A stretch of DNA of 64,000 nucleotides, taken from UMGS1519 sp050951005 (GTDB taxonomy: Bacteria > Actinomycetota > Coriobacteriia > Coriobacteriales > Eggerthellaceae). This document shows, one piece after another, positions 45,504-55,024 of the stretch. Location of the stretch: NCBI GenBank assembly GCA_050951005.1, contig JBMNIP010000002.1, forward strand, positions 496,001 through 560,000. Direction: 5' to 3'. A program made the translations under genes and the position numbers. The notes beneath the pieces were generated by a model that made no database searches, was not told where the DNA came from, and was given only the letters and a program-made list of their open reading frames with translations. Each line of letters begins with the position of its first letter. Positions within the stretch are counted from its first letter, which is position 1.

Positions 45504-46151
45504 CTATTTCTTCTCCACCGTCTTCGCGACTTTCGGCTTCTTCAGATGCGGCATCTCCCTGCGAACCTTCTTCATGGTGCTCAGTATCATCGCGCAGACG
45601 ATGATGTTGATGATGGAGCCAGGCTCCGGAATGCCCGCAAGCAGGATGGCTGCGACCAGGAATGCAGCGGATGCCACGAGGATGATAGTCGCAGGCACCT
45701 TCAAGCCGCTTTCACGCCTCTTGTCATACATCCATCCGAAACCCCGGAAGTTCAGCACAACGTAGAGCACCGCCATTACCAGCAGAAAAACCGATTCGAC
45801 GCGCAGGAGGGTCGCGGTATCCCAACCGTTGAACTGGTTGCCGCCGCGTGCCACCAATTCCCAATCTTGGTATTGAGCGCCTTGGAAATACGAAAGGACG
45901 ATCAAGATGATAGCGATAATGCCCAACACGATGGCCCAAACGAAACAGAAGTTCAGTAGTTTATGCAGCCGCGTGCGGGATGCGGTCATCTCCAGGCCGT
46001 CGTCGCCGATGCGGTTGCCTTCGCCGTCATAGCGCTCGACGATGGGTTTGCGCTCCACCTTCTCTTCTTGCCTGCCCTTTTTCTTGGAAGAGCTGTTCTT
46101 TCCGGAATTCTTCTTGTTGGACATGCGGTTCCTCTTCTTGCTGTCAGCCAT
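45504..46151 (-). CDS. Membrane protein of unknown function with Lys-rich N-terminus
   Basis: 215 residues from the ATG at 46151. The first 40 residues are extremely Lys/Arg/Ser rich and cytoplasmic; residues 40-65 are acidic. Four hydrophobic helices follow (LLNFCFVWAIVLGIIAIILIVL; VFLLVMAVLYVVLNF; ATIILVASAAFLVAAILLAG; IINIIVCAMILSTM), with another basic tail. No family is recognised with confidence. Similar small four-helix proteins with charged ends are common in Coriobacteriia. It is convergent with the LysR gene. Confidence 0.65.
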   Translation of the reverse strand: MADSKKRNRMSNKKNSGKNSSSKKKGRQEEKVERKPIVERYDGEGNRIGDDGLEMTASRTRLHKLLNFCFVWAIVLGIIAIILIVLSYFQGAQYQDWELVARGGNQFNGWDTATLLRVESVFLLVMAVLYVVLNFRGFGWMYDKRRESGLKVPATIILVASAAFLVAAILLAGIPEPGSIINIIVCAMILSTMKKVRREMPHLKKPKVAKTVEKK

Positions 46152-46499
46152 GGCAACTGCCTGAACGACGATGAACACCACTCTAACGGAAATATCGCGA
46201 TGATTTCGCAATCGCAAGTAATCGTCGTTTGTTTTCTTTAGCGATTAACCGTTACCCTTTATCGGAATCTATTTGTAATTCCTATAGCACATGCACATAA
46301 TAATAGTGTCACTCGATAGATGAATCTCATGGTCTCTCGAATGACATGGTTTGTCCGCCTCTAGTCCCCCATACATGTCGCAAAGAGGGCCATGCGCCTT
46401 TGGGGAAGCTTTGTGCCATCAGTCTCGGGGCGACGGACAGAAGTATCGGTTCCCGACAGAATTGCCGGGAAGGTTCCGTTTGAAAGGAGAACGAGTTCA
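46152..46499. other. 348-bp regulatory region before the MFS gene
   Basis: No gene seen. The left part is A+T rich, with a CTAT...ATAG imperfect dyad near 46269-46287; the last 20 bases hold the AAAGGAG ribosome site of the transporter. It carries divergent promoters for the membrane protein and the transporter. Confidence 0.5.
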
Positions 46500-47921
46500 A
46501 TGGCCACTGCTGAATTGAATTCCTCTTTCCACGGAATCGCAGCACGTCTGGACCGCATGCCGATCACGAACTTCCATCGGAAGATGCTGTGGTTGCTTGC
46601 AGGATTGACATTTTGCGATTCCGTCGACATGGCTGTGGGCGCCCCCATCGGCAACGTCCTGCAGCACACGATGCTGGCTGACGGTGTCACCCCCTGGATG
46701 TCCACTGCCCAGTTCGCCATCTTCAACTCCGTTACCATGCTGGGCTACCTGTTCGGCGGGCTTATGGCCGGCGCACTGGCTGACAGCATCGGCCGCCGCA
46801 AGGCAGTCCTGACCTGCGGCAGCATCTTCACGCTGTTCTGCTTCATCGCCGCCGCTTCCCCGGATGCCACGTTCCTGACTGCCTGCCGCTTCTTCATGGG
46901 CTTGGGCTTGGGTGCCGCGTTCCCTGCAGGGTACAGCGCCCTGACCGAGTACACCCCGCCGCATAAACGCGGCAAGTACCAGTCCTATGAGGGCCTGATC
47001 GCAAACTGCGGTACGTTGGTCGCTTCCATGATCAACCTGGCAGTCCTTCCCGTTGCCGGTTGGCGTGCAGTGTTCGTCATCTGCGGCATCATGGGCCTGA
47101 TCATCATGTGCCTCATCTTCTTCGGCGTGCAGGAATCCCCGCGCTGGCTGGCCCTCATGGGCCGCAACAAGGAGGCCGACGAGATCGTCACCCATATCGA
47201 GGACCTGGCCCGTAAGGCGGGCAAGGAGGTTCCGGAGGTCTCCGAAGAGGAGATCCATCGCCGCGAGGAGTCCGAAGACGTCAAGCAGCTGCCCTGGAGC
47301 TTCCTGTTCAAGAAGAAGATGATCATGCGCACGCTGACCGCCATGTTCCTCTGCTTCACCATGAACGTCCTAGTCTACACCGTCATCTCCTGGACGCCGA
47401 CCATCCTGAGCCATAACGGCTTCGATGTGAACATGGCAACCACGCTGACCGTGGTCATGCAGCTGGGCATCCCTGTAGGCGTCGGTGCCCTGACGTTCTA
47501 CGTCGAGAAGGTCAACCGCAAGACGATCCTGATCGTGACGTACATCCTGATCGCCATCATGGGCCCCGTCTGGGCATCCCTGCCGACCGACAATACCGGC
47601 CTGATTATGTTCTTCGGCTTCCTGCTGTGCGTCTGCACCTTCACGAACTCCGTGACGACCGCCGCCATCTACCTGTCCGAGCCGTTCCCGAGCGCCTGCC
47701 GCATCCGCGGCGCCGGCATTGCGAACGCCTTCGGCCGCTTGGGCTCCATCCTGAGCCCCCTGTGGATCGCCGCCCTGCTGGAAAGCTCCGCCGGCGTCAT
47801 GGGCTGCTACGCCATCAATGCCTGCCTGTGCATCTTCATGGCCATCTGGCTTGCCATCTTCGGCGTCGAGACCCGCGGCCGTACGTTGGAGGAGATCACG
47901 AAGGGCCTGCTGGACGACTAG
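46500..47921 (+). CDS. MFS transporter, metabolite:H+ symporter type
   Basis: 473 residues and twelve helices. MFS motif A (LADSIGRRKAVL) occurs between helices 2 and 3, with a repeat-like ESPRWLALMGRNKEA after helix 6 and GVETRGRTLEEI at the C-terminus, features shared with the sugar-porter and aromatic-acid:H+ symporter groups. The N-terminal CDSVDMAVGAPIG resembles the D-x-x-D substrate/proton motif of AAHS carriers. It probably imports an organic acid. With the CoA-transferase and LysR nearby it may supply the substrate for activation; this is inference. AAAGGAG precedes the ATG. Confidence 0.85.
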   Translation: MATAELNSSFHGIAARLDRMPITNFHRKMLWLLAGLTFCDSVDMAVGAPIGNVLQHTMLADGVTPWMSTAQFAIFNSVTMLGYLFGGLMAGALADSIGRRKAVLTCGSIFTLFCFIAAASPDATFLTACRFFMGLGLGAAFPAGYSALTEYTPPHKRGKYQSYEGLIANCGTLVASMINLAVLPVAGWRAVFVICGIMGLIIMCLIFFGVQESPRWLALMGRNKEADEIVTHIEDLARKAGKEVPEVSEEEIHRREESEDVKQLPWSFLFKKKMIMRTLTAMFLCFTMNVLVYTVISWTPTILSHNGFDVNMATTLTVVMQLGIPVGVGALTFYVEKVNRKTILIVTYILIAIMGPVWASLPTDNTGLIMFFGFLLCVCTFTNSVTTAAIYLSEPFPSACRIRGAGIANAFGRLGSILSPLWIAALLESSAGVMGCYAINACLCIFMAIWLAIFGVETRGRTLEEITKGLLDD

Positions 47922-48000
47922 TTCCCGCTATCCGTCAAAGCACGCGGACAACAGAAGCCCAAAGCAGTGCAAGATTTACGCTCGCACGCTACGGGAATAC

Positions 48001-48033
48001 GGAAGGCTCCCATCTGGGAGCCTTCCTTTTTTT
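48001..48033 (+). terminator. Terminator after the MFS gene
   Basis: Perfect 11-bp stem GGAAGGCTCCC / GGGAGCCTTCC with ATCT loop and seven T residues. Confidence 0.92.
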
Positions 48034-48104
48034 CACAGCTGAGCCGCTATCCGCGACCACGCTGGTATGCGGGATTCGTTTGCCTTGCACTAAACAGGCA
48101 AAGA

Positions 48105-49331
48105 CTACAGGCCGAACGGGGACAGCACCCGCGGCAGGATACCGTGGACCTTCGCTATGGCCACCCCGTAATTGGTGATGGGCACGCCCTGCGCCGCCGC
48201 ATGCCGCAGGCGCCAGCGCATCTCGCGTGCATTCAGCATGCAGCCGCCGCAGTGCACCACCAGCCGATACGGCGTCAGGTCCTCGGGAAACTCGCGCCCG
48301 CTGGTCCATTCGTACTCCAGGTTCTTGCCGGTGTACTTGCTGATCCACCGGGGCATCTTCACCGTGCCGATATCATCGCATTGCCGATGGTGGGTGCACC
48401 CTTCGGAAATCAGCACCCGATCGCCATCAGCCAGCTCGTCGAGCGACCGCGCTCCGTCCACCTCCAATGCCAGATCGCCCTTATAGCGGGCGAACAACAT
48501 GGAGAACGAGGTCAGCGGGATCTCGGATGGGACCACCTTCGCTACGTAGCCGAATACCTGCGAATCGGTAACTACCATGCGCGGCGGCTCGTTCAGCGAA
48601 TCGAGGGTCTGTGCAAGCTCGCTTTCCCGCGTGACATAGGCAAGCGAACCGTTATCCAGCAGATCGCGGATGGTCTGCTGTTGGGGCAGGATCAAGCGGC
48701 CCTTCGGTGCGGCCGAATCCACCGGCACTACCAGCACCACGGTCTCGCCTGGGGCTACTAGGTCGGCGATGATGCGCCGATCCTGCTCTTCGCGCACCGC
48801 CAGCGCTCCGATGAGCTCCTTGAGCACGTAGATGTTGCGGCCATCGGCGGCACTGACCGCAAGACCGGCGAAGCGCACTCCGTCATCGGTGGTATGCACC
48901 TGGCCGTCGGCCAGCGCCTCGGCGGTTCCCCCGGGCAGCAAGTCGGCCTTGTTCCAGGCAATCGCATAGGGAATCCGTTTGTCGCGGAACAGGCGCACCA
49001 GCTCCTCATCGACCGGCGTCATCCCCCGTACGGCATCCACCACCAGTACGGCGACATCGGCTGCATTCAGGACGCGACGCGTTTTCCGCACACGCAGCTC
49101 GCCCAGCTTCCCCGTATCGTCGAAACCCGGCGTATCGATGATCAGCACCGGACCTATGGGAAGCAGCTCCATGGCTTTGCGCACCGGATCGGTCGTCGTG
49201 CCCGCTACATCGGACACCACCGCCAGATCCTGGCCGGTCACCGCATTGACCACGCTCGACTTCCCCGCATTCCGCACGCCGAAGAAGCCGATGTTCACCC
49301 GCTCGGATTCGGGGGTATCGTTGAGTCCCAT
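48105..49331 (-). CDS. hydF: [FeFe]-hydrogenase maturation GTPase HydF
   Basis: HydF is the GTPase scaffold on which the 2Fe subcluster is built before transfer to HydA. 408 residues. G1 GVRNAGKSS, G3 DTPGFDD and G4 NKAD are intact. The iron-sulfur ligands follow the HydF pattern C-x-H ... H-C-x2-C (GCTHHRQC and VVHCGGCMLN). AAGGAGG precedes the ATG, 10 bp after hydG. Last gene of the hydE-hydG-hydF operon. Confidence 0.96.
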   Translation of the reverse strand: MGLNDTPESERVNIGFFGVRNAGKSSVVNAVTGQDLAVVSDVAGTTTDPVRKAMELLPIGPVLIIDTPGFDDTGKLGELRVRKTRRVLNAADVAVLVVDAVRGMTPVDEELVRLFRDKRIPYAIAWNKADLLPGGTAEALADGQVHTTDDGVRFAGLAVSAADGRNIYVLKELIGALAVREEQDRRIIADLVAPGETVVLVVPVDSAAPKGRLILPQQQTIRDLLDNGSLAYVTRESELAQTLDSLNEPPRMVVTDSQVFGYVAKVVPSEIPLTSFSMLFARYKGDLALEVDGARSLDELADGDRVLISEGCTHHRQCDDIGTVKMPRWISKYTGKNLEYEWTSGREFPEDLTPYRLVVHCGGCMLNAREMRWRLRHAAAQGVPITNYGVAIAKVHGILPRVLSPFGL

Positions 49332-49341
49332 GCGGACCTCC

Positions 49342-50796
49342 TTAGAAGCGATAGTCCCGGCCCTTGCCGTCGACGATCAGCTGGACATTCTCCGCGCACT
49401 TCGCCCGCGTGGCTTCGTCCGGAATCTTCAGCAGCTCGCGCTGAACCATGGCCATGCCCTTCTCGCGCGTGGCAGGCGTTGCATAGTCCGTCAGGTACTC
49501 GGTCAGCGTCATCAGCGCATTCGGGTGGCAATAATTTAGGATCTGGCCGCTCTTGCAGAAGCTCATGAAGCGGTCGCCGGTGCGGCCGGCGCGATAGCAG
49601 GCCGTGCAGAAGCTGGGGATATGGTCGTTGTCCATCAGCCAGGAGATGACCTCATCCAAAGTACGCTGGTCGGACACATCGAACTGCTCGGTGTCATGCG
49701 GCCGCTCCTCTTCGGCATAACCGCCGACGCTGGTGCGGCTGCCCCCGGAAATCTGGCTGATGCCGTATTGCAGCGCCTTCTCGCGCACTTCCTGAGACTC
49801 GCGGGTCGAGATGATCATGCCGGTATAGGGCACCGCAATGCGGATGAGGGCGATGATCTTCTCGAACAGCTCGTCGGGCAGGCCGTTGTCGAACACGTCG
49901 GGGTCGATATCCATGGCCGGCTTCACACGGGGGACGCTGATGGTATGCGGGCCCACGCCGTGCACGGCCTCCAGATGCTCGGCATGCATCAGCAGGCCGG
50001 CGAACTCGTAGGCATAATTCTGCAGACCGAACAGCACGCCCAGGCCGACGTCGTCGATGCCGCCCTCCATGGCCCGGTCCATGGCTTCGGTGTGCCAGTT
50101 GTAATCGTGCTTGGGACCGGTGGGATGCAGCTCCTCATAGCCCTTCTTGTTATAGGTTTCCTGGAACAGGACATAGGTGCCGATCTCTGCCTCCTTCAGC
50201 ATGCGGTACTCTTCTACCGTCGTAGCGGCGATGTTCACATTCACCCGGCGGATGGCCCCGTTCTTATGCTTGATGGAGTAGATGGTGTGCATGCATTCCA
50301 GAATGTACTCGATGGGATTGTGCTTGGGGTCCTCGCCCGCCTCGATGGCCAGACGCTTGTGCCCCATGTCCTGCAGCGCGATGACCTCGGCGCGGACCTC
50401 GTCCTGCGTCAGCTTATGGCGCGGGATGTCGCGGTTGGTCACGTGATAGGGACAGTACAGGCAACCGTTGATGCAGTAGTTGGAAAGGTAGAGCGGTGCG
50501 AAGAGCACGATGCGGTTTCCGTAATAGGCAAGCTTGATCTTGCGCGCCAGGTCGGTGATCTCCTTGTTGATATGCGGATCATCGCAAGCCAACAAAACGC
50601 TTGCCTCGCGATGCGAGATTACGGCGCAATGATCTCGGGCCGGGTGCAGGTTGGGTTTGGCTTTCTCCAGGATCTCATGGCAAAGGTCCAGATCATTCTT
50701 ATGCTGCTGAGCGTATTCCAGGGTATCAAGGATCTCCTGGTCGTTGATGAACTCATCGGCGCAGAGCGATTTCGGATCGTATTTGTACTCGGTCAT
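49342..50796 (-). CDS. hydG: [FeFe]-hydrogenase maturation radical SAM tyrosine lyase HydG
   Basis: Cleaves tyrosine to produce the CO and cyanide ligands of the H-cluster. 484 residues. The radical SAM cluster motif is CINGCLYC (C-x3-C-x2-C, about residue 91). The C-terminal auxiliary-cluster motif C-x2-C-x22-C is exact, beginning CTACYRAG and ending NYC, which separates HydG from ThiH. Other fits: GEDPKHNPIEYI and ETYNKKGYEELHPTGPK. It overlaps hydE by 4 bp, and hydF follows at 10 bp. Confidence 0.97.
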   Translation of the reverse strand: MTEYKYDPKSLCADEFINDQEILDTLEYAQQHKNDLDLCHEILEKAKPNLHPARDHCAVISHREASVLLACDDPHINKEITDLARKIKLAYYGNRIVLFAPLYLSNYCINGCLYCPYHVTNRDIPRHKLTQDEVRAEVIALQDMGHKRLAIEAGEDPKHNPIEYILECMHTIYSIKHKNGAIRRVNVNIAATTVEEYRMLKEAEIGTYVLFQETYNKKGYEELHPTGPKHDYNWHTEAMDRAMEGGIDDVGLGVLFGLQNYAYEFAGLLMHAEHLEAVHGVGPHTISVPRVKPAMDIDPDVFDNGLPDELFEKIIALIRIAVPYTGMIISTRESQEVREKALQYGISQISGGSRTSVGGYAEEERPHDTEQFDVSDQRTLDEVISWLMDNDHIPSFCTACYRAGRTGDRFMSFCKSGQILNYCHPNALMTLTEYLTDYATPATREKGMAMVQRELLKIPDEATRAKCAENVQLIVDGKGRDYRF

Positions 50797-51929
50797 GCTT
50801 GCTTCTTTCTGCGTGGATCGCCGCGACCCACCACTATGTGATAGCCTATCGCCTCCATTTGCAAGGCAAGGCGTGTTTTTCGGTCGGCAAGGCTTTCGTC
50901 GCCTACCTGCTTTCCATTGTATAGTCGGTAGCGGCGCCTGCCCTCCGGGGGTGTCAGATTCGGCATGATCACATTAGCCCCCGAAAGGATGCCCCGTTCG
51001 TACCCGTCTGCCCAAAGCGTTCCGAGCGCCGTGGTTGCGGGCAGCAGCACGGTCGGGTGGATGAGCCGGATTATCGAAAGCAGATAGCAGGTCAGATCGC
51101 CCGAACCGGCCGGCTCGTGGGCAAACGGCGTCGCCTCGTGCGGGATGAACGGCCCGATACCGCACATGTCCGGCTGGAAGGCCTCCACGAACTTCAGGTC
51201 CTTCGCCAAGTGCGCCGGCGTCTGATACGGCGTGCCCACCATGAAGCCGCAGCCTGCCGCAAACCCGATATCCTTCAGGTCGCGCAGGCAGCGCATGCGG
51301 TTTTCGAACGACATCTCCTGCGGATGCAGCTTAGCATAATGCGCCGGGTCGGCCGTCTCATGGCGCAGCAGATAGCGGTCGGCCCCCGCCGCGAACAGCC
51401 GCTCATAACTCTCCCTTGAACGTTCGCCCACCGACAGCGTCACTGCACAATCGGGATGCCGTTCCTTCAAGCCCGCCACCAACGCGCATAGACGCTCATC
51501 GGTCTGTATAGGGTCTTCCCCTCCTTGCAGCACGAAGGTGCGGAAACCGTGCCGATATCCTTCATCCGCACAGCTGAAAATCTGCTCTGACGACAGCCGG
51601 TAACGGTCGCAGGATGCATTGCCCGCGCGGATGCCGCAATAATAGCAATCGTTGCGGCAGACGTTGGTGAACTCGATAAGCCCGCGGACGAACACATCGG
51701 TACCGTAGATTTCCCTGCGCGCCGCGACCGCCCGCTTCCGCAAATCCAATGCCGACTCGTCGGTCCGCTCCGCGATCAGGCGCTCGTATTCCTTTAGGGA
51801 AAGGGCATGCTCGCAGGCGAGCTTTTCGACAAGCGACGACAGCGGAGCGCGGCTGCCTTCTGCCTGCAACTGATTGGCGGCAACCGCATGCCCAGCATTG
51901 CCGTTTGCTTTGATCGAAGATACGCCCAC
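50793..51929 (-). CDS. hydE: [FeFe]-hydrogenase maturation radical SAM enzyme HydE
   Basis: Radical SAM protein that processes the iron-cysteine intermediate in H-cluster assembly. 378 residues from a GTG start with AGGA 8 nt upstream. The cluster motif is CRNDCYYC (C-x3-C-x2-C), followed by FVLQGGEDP, LSVGER and the LRHETADPAHYAKLHP motif typical of HydE. TALGTLWADGYERGILSGANVIMPNLTP forms the end of the barrel. The first 35 residues are not conserved. No hydrogenase gene is in the window. Confidence 0.96.
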   Translation of the reverse strand: MGVSSIKANGNAGHAVAANQLQAEGSRAPLSSLVEKLACEHALSLKEYERLIAERTDESALDLRKRAVAARREIYGTDVFVRGLIEFTNVCRNDCYYCGIRAGNASCDRYRLSSEQIFSCADEGYRHGFRTFVLQGGEDPIQTDERLCALVAGLKERHPDCAVTLSVGERSRESYERLFAAGADRYLLRHETADPAHYAKLHPQEMSFENRMRCLRDLKDIGFAAGCGFMVGTPYQTPAHLAKDLKFVEAFQPDMCGIGPFIPHEATPFAHEPAGSGDLTCYLLSIIRLIHPTVLLPATTALGTLWADGYERGILSGANVIMPNLTPPEGRRRYRLYNGKQVGDESLADRKTRLALQMEAIGYHIVVGRGDPRRKKQA

Positions 51930-52003
51930 TGATCGATTCCTGTTCGTCTGCCTTGGAAAACGGGACCTCGTTGATATCCCGGCACTGCCGCCGCAACAGC
52001 ATG

Positions 52004-53674
52004 TTACCGGCGCTTACGGCGGCGTTTCTCACGCTCGCCCTTCTGCACCTTCCAAACGCAGTAGACGGCCAGGATCAAGCCGCATAGATAGCCGAAGAAG
52101 CCGATCACCGGCACGCCGAGGATGCGCGGCTCCATCTGGGTGGTGCACAAAAGGCTTGCGCCCACGAAAAGGCCGGCGACGATGATGCCCATCGTGGCAA
52201 CGCCGATGGAACGGCGCAGGGCCGCCACCGGATCTTCCAGATCGCGCAAGCTTATCTTCACCTGCATCTCGCCCTTTTCCAGCATGCTCAGCGTATCGGA
52301 AACCTGGCGGGGAATCTTCATGCCCTTGTCCATGGTGTACAGACCGTCGGCCAGTTCCCGCCCCATCTTCTGTCGGATATCGGCATTCGACAGGAAAGTC
52401 GATTTCAGGTAGCGCGACAGGGTACCGGCGATATTGATGGTGGGGCTGATAGCGCTCACCGTGCCCTGCAGCGTCATCAATCCGCGCGCCAACGTCATGA
52501 ACGAACCCGGCATTGCGATATTCTGGTCGCGCAGGGCGCTCAGCAGATCGTTGATGCCGTTTGTCAGATCGAGGTTGGCGATATCGCGGGCCGCATACCG
52601 CGAAAGCAGGTTGTCCATGTCGCGCAAAAGGCGCGCATGGTCCACCTCGCCCACCGCATGCCCCCAGGCAAGGAGCGTGCGCTCCAGACCGACAGCATCG
52701 CCCATGGCGACAGCAAGGAACATCTGGCGGAGCATCGCACGTTCGCCCTTCGCCAAACGGCCCATCATGCCGAGGTCGATCCACACCACATCCTCGCCCC
52801 GTATCAGGATGTTCGCGGAATGGGGATCGGCGTGGAACAAGCCGTCTTCCAGCATCTGCTGCAGGTAGTTGCGCACGATGCGATGGCCGATATGCTCCAG
52901 GTCCCTGTCGGACAACTGTTCACGCAGCTTATCCAGATGTTCGAACGAATAGCCGCTCACATACTCCATAACCAGCACCGTCTCGTTGGAGTACTCGGGA
53001 TAGACCTTCGGGGACACGATTCCCCTGCGGTCCTGGTTGTTCAGATAGAATTCGCGCAGGTTCTCGGCTTCCGCACGGAAGTCGATCTCCTCTTTCACCG
53101 TCCGCTCCAGCTCGTCGATGAACACATGCGCATCGAAGCCCTCGCCCATGTACTCGGAGGCCTCCAGCAGGTCCGCCGCCTTGCGCAGCAGCTTGATATC
53201 GTCGAGCATCTTCTCCTTGATGCCCTTGCGTTGGATCTTTACCGCCACCGTTTCGCCCGTGACGAGCGTTGCCCGGTGAACCTGGGCGATGGAGGCCGAC
53301 CCCAACGGGATCGGTTCGATGGACTCGAAGACGTCACGATAATCCCCATCGAAGGACTGGGCAAGCAGGTCTTCGGCCTCGTCGATGGAAAGCGGTGTCG
53401 CGCTGTTTCTCAAAGACGCAAGCGCATTGCAATATTCCACGGGGAAGACATCCGCGTGGGAGGAAACCATCTGCCCCAGCTTCACGAATGTGGGGCCCAA
53501 TTCCTCGAGTGCCTGCTTCAGCTGTTCGGGTTCGGGGTTGCGCAACACATGGTACTTCGCCAGAACGGCAACGATAGAGCGCAGGCGCTTGCGGGAATCG
53601 GCATCGAGCGTCAGCCCCGCCACCGCACGCAGCGCCTTGGAGGTGCGGCTCATGTCATCGCTTGCAGCGGCCAT
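52004..53674 (-). CDS. UbiB/AarF/ABC1 atypical kinase family protein
   Basis: 556 residues. The N-terminal KxGQ region (LGPTFVKLGQMVSSHADVFP), the Ala-rich nucleotide loop (IPLGSASIAQVHRA), the VAVKIQRKGI lysine, DFRAEAENL and HADPHSANILI with WIDLGMMG are all diagnostic. Two hydrophobic helices at the C-terminus anchor it to the membrane, followed by an Arg/Lys-rich end. Members act as ATPases in isoprenoid-quinone or lipid metabolism. In an anaerobe without ubiquinone a menaquinone or lipid role is more likely; this is inference. It lies 50 bp after the PfpI gene and 74 bp before hydE on the same strand. Confidence 0.92.
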   Translation of the reverse strand: MAAASDDMSRTSKALRAVAGLTLDADSRKRLRSIVAVLAKYHVLRNPEPEQLKQALEELGPTFVKLGQMVSSHADVFPVEYCNALASLRNSATPLSIDEAEDLLAQSFDGDYRDVFESIEPIPLGSASIAQVHRATLVTGETVAVKIQRKGIKEKMLDDIKLLRKAADLLEASEYMGEGFDAHVFIDELERTVKEEIDFRAEAENLREFYLNNQDRRGIVSPKVYPEYSNETVLVMEYVSGYSFEHLDKLREQLSDRDLEHIGHRIVRNYLQQMLEDGLFHADPHSANILIRGEDVVWIDLGMMGRLAKGERAMLRQMFLAVAMGDAVGLERTLLAWGHAVGEVDHARLLRDMDNLLSRYAARDIANLDLTNGINDLLSALRDQNIAMPGSFMTLARGLMTLQGTVSAISPTINIAGTLSRYLKSTFLSNADIRQKMGRELADGLYTMDKGMKIPRQVSDTLSMLEKGEMQVKISLRDLEDPVAALRRSIGVATMGIIVAGLFVGASLLCTTQMEPRILGVPVIGFFGYLCGLILAVYCVWKVQKGEREKRRRKRR

Positions 53675-53724
53675 GCTCTCTTCTTACCTGCCCTTCCCTA
53701 CGTTTCGAATCGGTACCGATAGCC

Positions 53725-54294
53725 CTAGAGCCCGAACGGGTCAGCCGGCCCGCGCAGCACGTTGGTAAGCTCCAACCCGAATGCGAAGGCGGCATCGGGG
53801 CCGTTGCCGGTAACGACCGGAGCACCGTTGATATTGTTCTTTCCCACGACGACCGTCTCCTTCACGAGATGTGCACCGTGCTCTTCCAGGTCCTTCTCAT
53901 AGGAAGGATCCGGGAACACCGTCGCATCCACCCCGTCGAGCAAGCCGGCATGCGAGAGGATGACCGGGGCCAGGCAGATGGCGGCAATGACCTTGCCGTT
54001 CTCCGCCACTGTCCGGGCGATCTTCTCCACCCGTTCATCGTCGATATAGCAGGTAGCACCAGGACCGCCGATAAGCACGATGCAATCCCAGGTCTCGTTG
54101 ACCGCATCGTCGAGCGTCATGTGTGCATGGGCCACGCTGCCGAGTTTTCCATGGCAAACACCCTTATGCGTGCTCACCACCTGCACGTCGGCCTTTGCGC
54201 CCGCCAAAGCCGCATGCGTCTGGGCGTACTCCTCATCGCGGAACCCATCGGGAGCGATGAGCTCCATAACCTTCATCCCATCAAGATCGAGCAT
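53725..54294 (-). CDS. DJ-1/PfpI family protein
   Basis: 189 residues. The fold is marked by MKVMELIAPDGFRDEEY, IVLIGGPGATCYIDD and the nucleophile elbow AAICLAPVILSHAGLL (Cys at about 107). Members include glyoxalases, deglycases and chaperones; the specific activity is unknown. The C-terminal GNGPDAAFAFGLELTNVL matches family ends. AAAGGA lies 8 nt before the ATG at 54294. It is probably co-transcribed with the ArsR gene (63 bp upstream). Confidence 0.9.
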   Translation of the reverse strand: MLDLDGMKVMELIAPDGFRDEEYAQTHAALAGAKADVQVVSTHKGVCHGKLGSVAHAHMTLDDAVNETWDCIVLIGGPGATCYIDDERVEKIARTVAENGKVIAAICLAPVILSHAGLLDGVDATVFPDPSYEKDLEEHGAHLVKETVVVGKNNINGAPVVTGNGPDAAFAFGLELTNVLRGPADPFGL

Positions 54295-54357
54295 TCCGGC
54301 ATCCTTTCGTCACCGCCACCATTTCCGTATACGCGCGTTCGCTGTATTCTCCGGGAA

Positions 54358-54693
54358 CTACTCGCAAACATGCGTCAGGCCTTGCGCCAACATCGTAATC
54401 ACATGATCGTCAGCCAGAGAATAGAGCACGTTCTTTCCATCTCGCGAGAATTTTACCAAGTGCGCCTGTTTCAGGGTGCGCAGCTGATGCGAAACCGCGC
54501 TCTGGGTGGCACCGATGACCTCGGCTATCTCGCCCACACGCAGCTCCTTTCCCATCAGGGCATAGAGGATCTTGATGCGCGTCGTGTCGCTGAAGACCTT
54601 GAACAGGTCCGCCAAATCGTAGAGCAGCTCTTCGTCGGGCAGCTCCGTATCCATCTCCTCCAGCAGATGATCCATATTGCGCATGTCTCCCAT
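54358..54693 (-). CDS. ArsR/SmtB-family metal-sensing repressor
   Basis: 111 residues from the ATG at 54693 (AAGGAGGGG ribosome site). Winged helix-turn-helix: LFKVFSDTTRIKILYALMGKELRVGEIAEVIGATQSAVSHQLRTLKQAHLV. The C-terminal helix carries Asp95-x-His97-x10-His108-x2-Glu111, the zinc-sensing alpha-5 site of the SmtB/CzrA type, and the CxC alpha-3N site of cadmium sensors is absent. It should release DNA on zinc binding. Its probable target is the dyad at 21476-21497 in front of the P1B ATPase; no equally clear dyad is seen at its own promoter. Confidence 0.9.
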   Translation of the reverse strand: MGDMRNMDHLLEEMDTELPDEELLYDLADLFKVFSDTTRIKILYALMGKELRVGEIAEVIGATQSAVSHQLRTLKQAHLVKFSRDGKNVLYSLADDHVITMLAQGLTHVCE

Positions 54694-55024
54694 GGCCCCT
54701 CCTTCCAGCGTGCGGCACCGTCTTACTTGAAACAGCGTCTCCATCGTCGTATATGTTTCCTGCCCATCCAGTATAAGGCTCACGCGCGCATGCCATCGGA
54801 CGACCGCGGAGTCGTCACGGGATTGACGTGTTCTCCGCGCCTGCGGGCATCCGTAATGGGCATGCGTCTACCATTTCGTTTCTTTATCGAACACCCCCAT
54901 TCTGCCGAAATCTTCTATTGGAATTAGAAATCAGCAATAGGCACAATGAAGAGAGCCAATTTCTTTGGCAACACTGTCCATGTGCATTCCGCGTTTCAGC
55001 GCATGCACGCGAAAGGAGTTTTGC
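54694..55024. other. 331-bp divergent regulatory region (arsR / acyl-CoA dehydrogenase)
   Basis: No gene seen. It holds both promoters. An inverted repeat CTATTG (54915-54920) ... CAATAG (54935-54940) lies about 85 bp before the dehydrogenase start and could be a regulator site. The right end is A+T rich. Confidence 0.5.
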
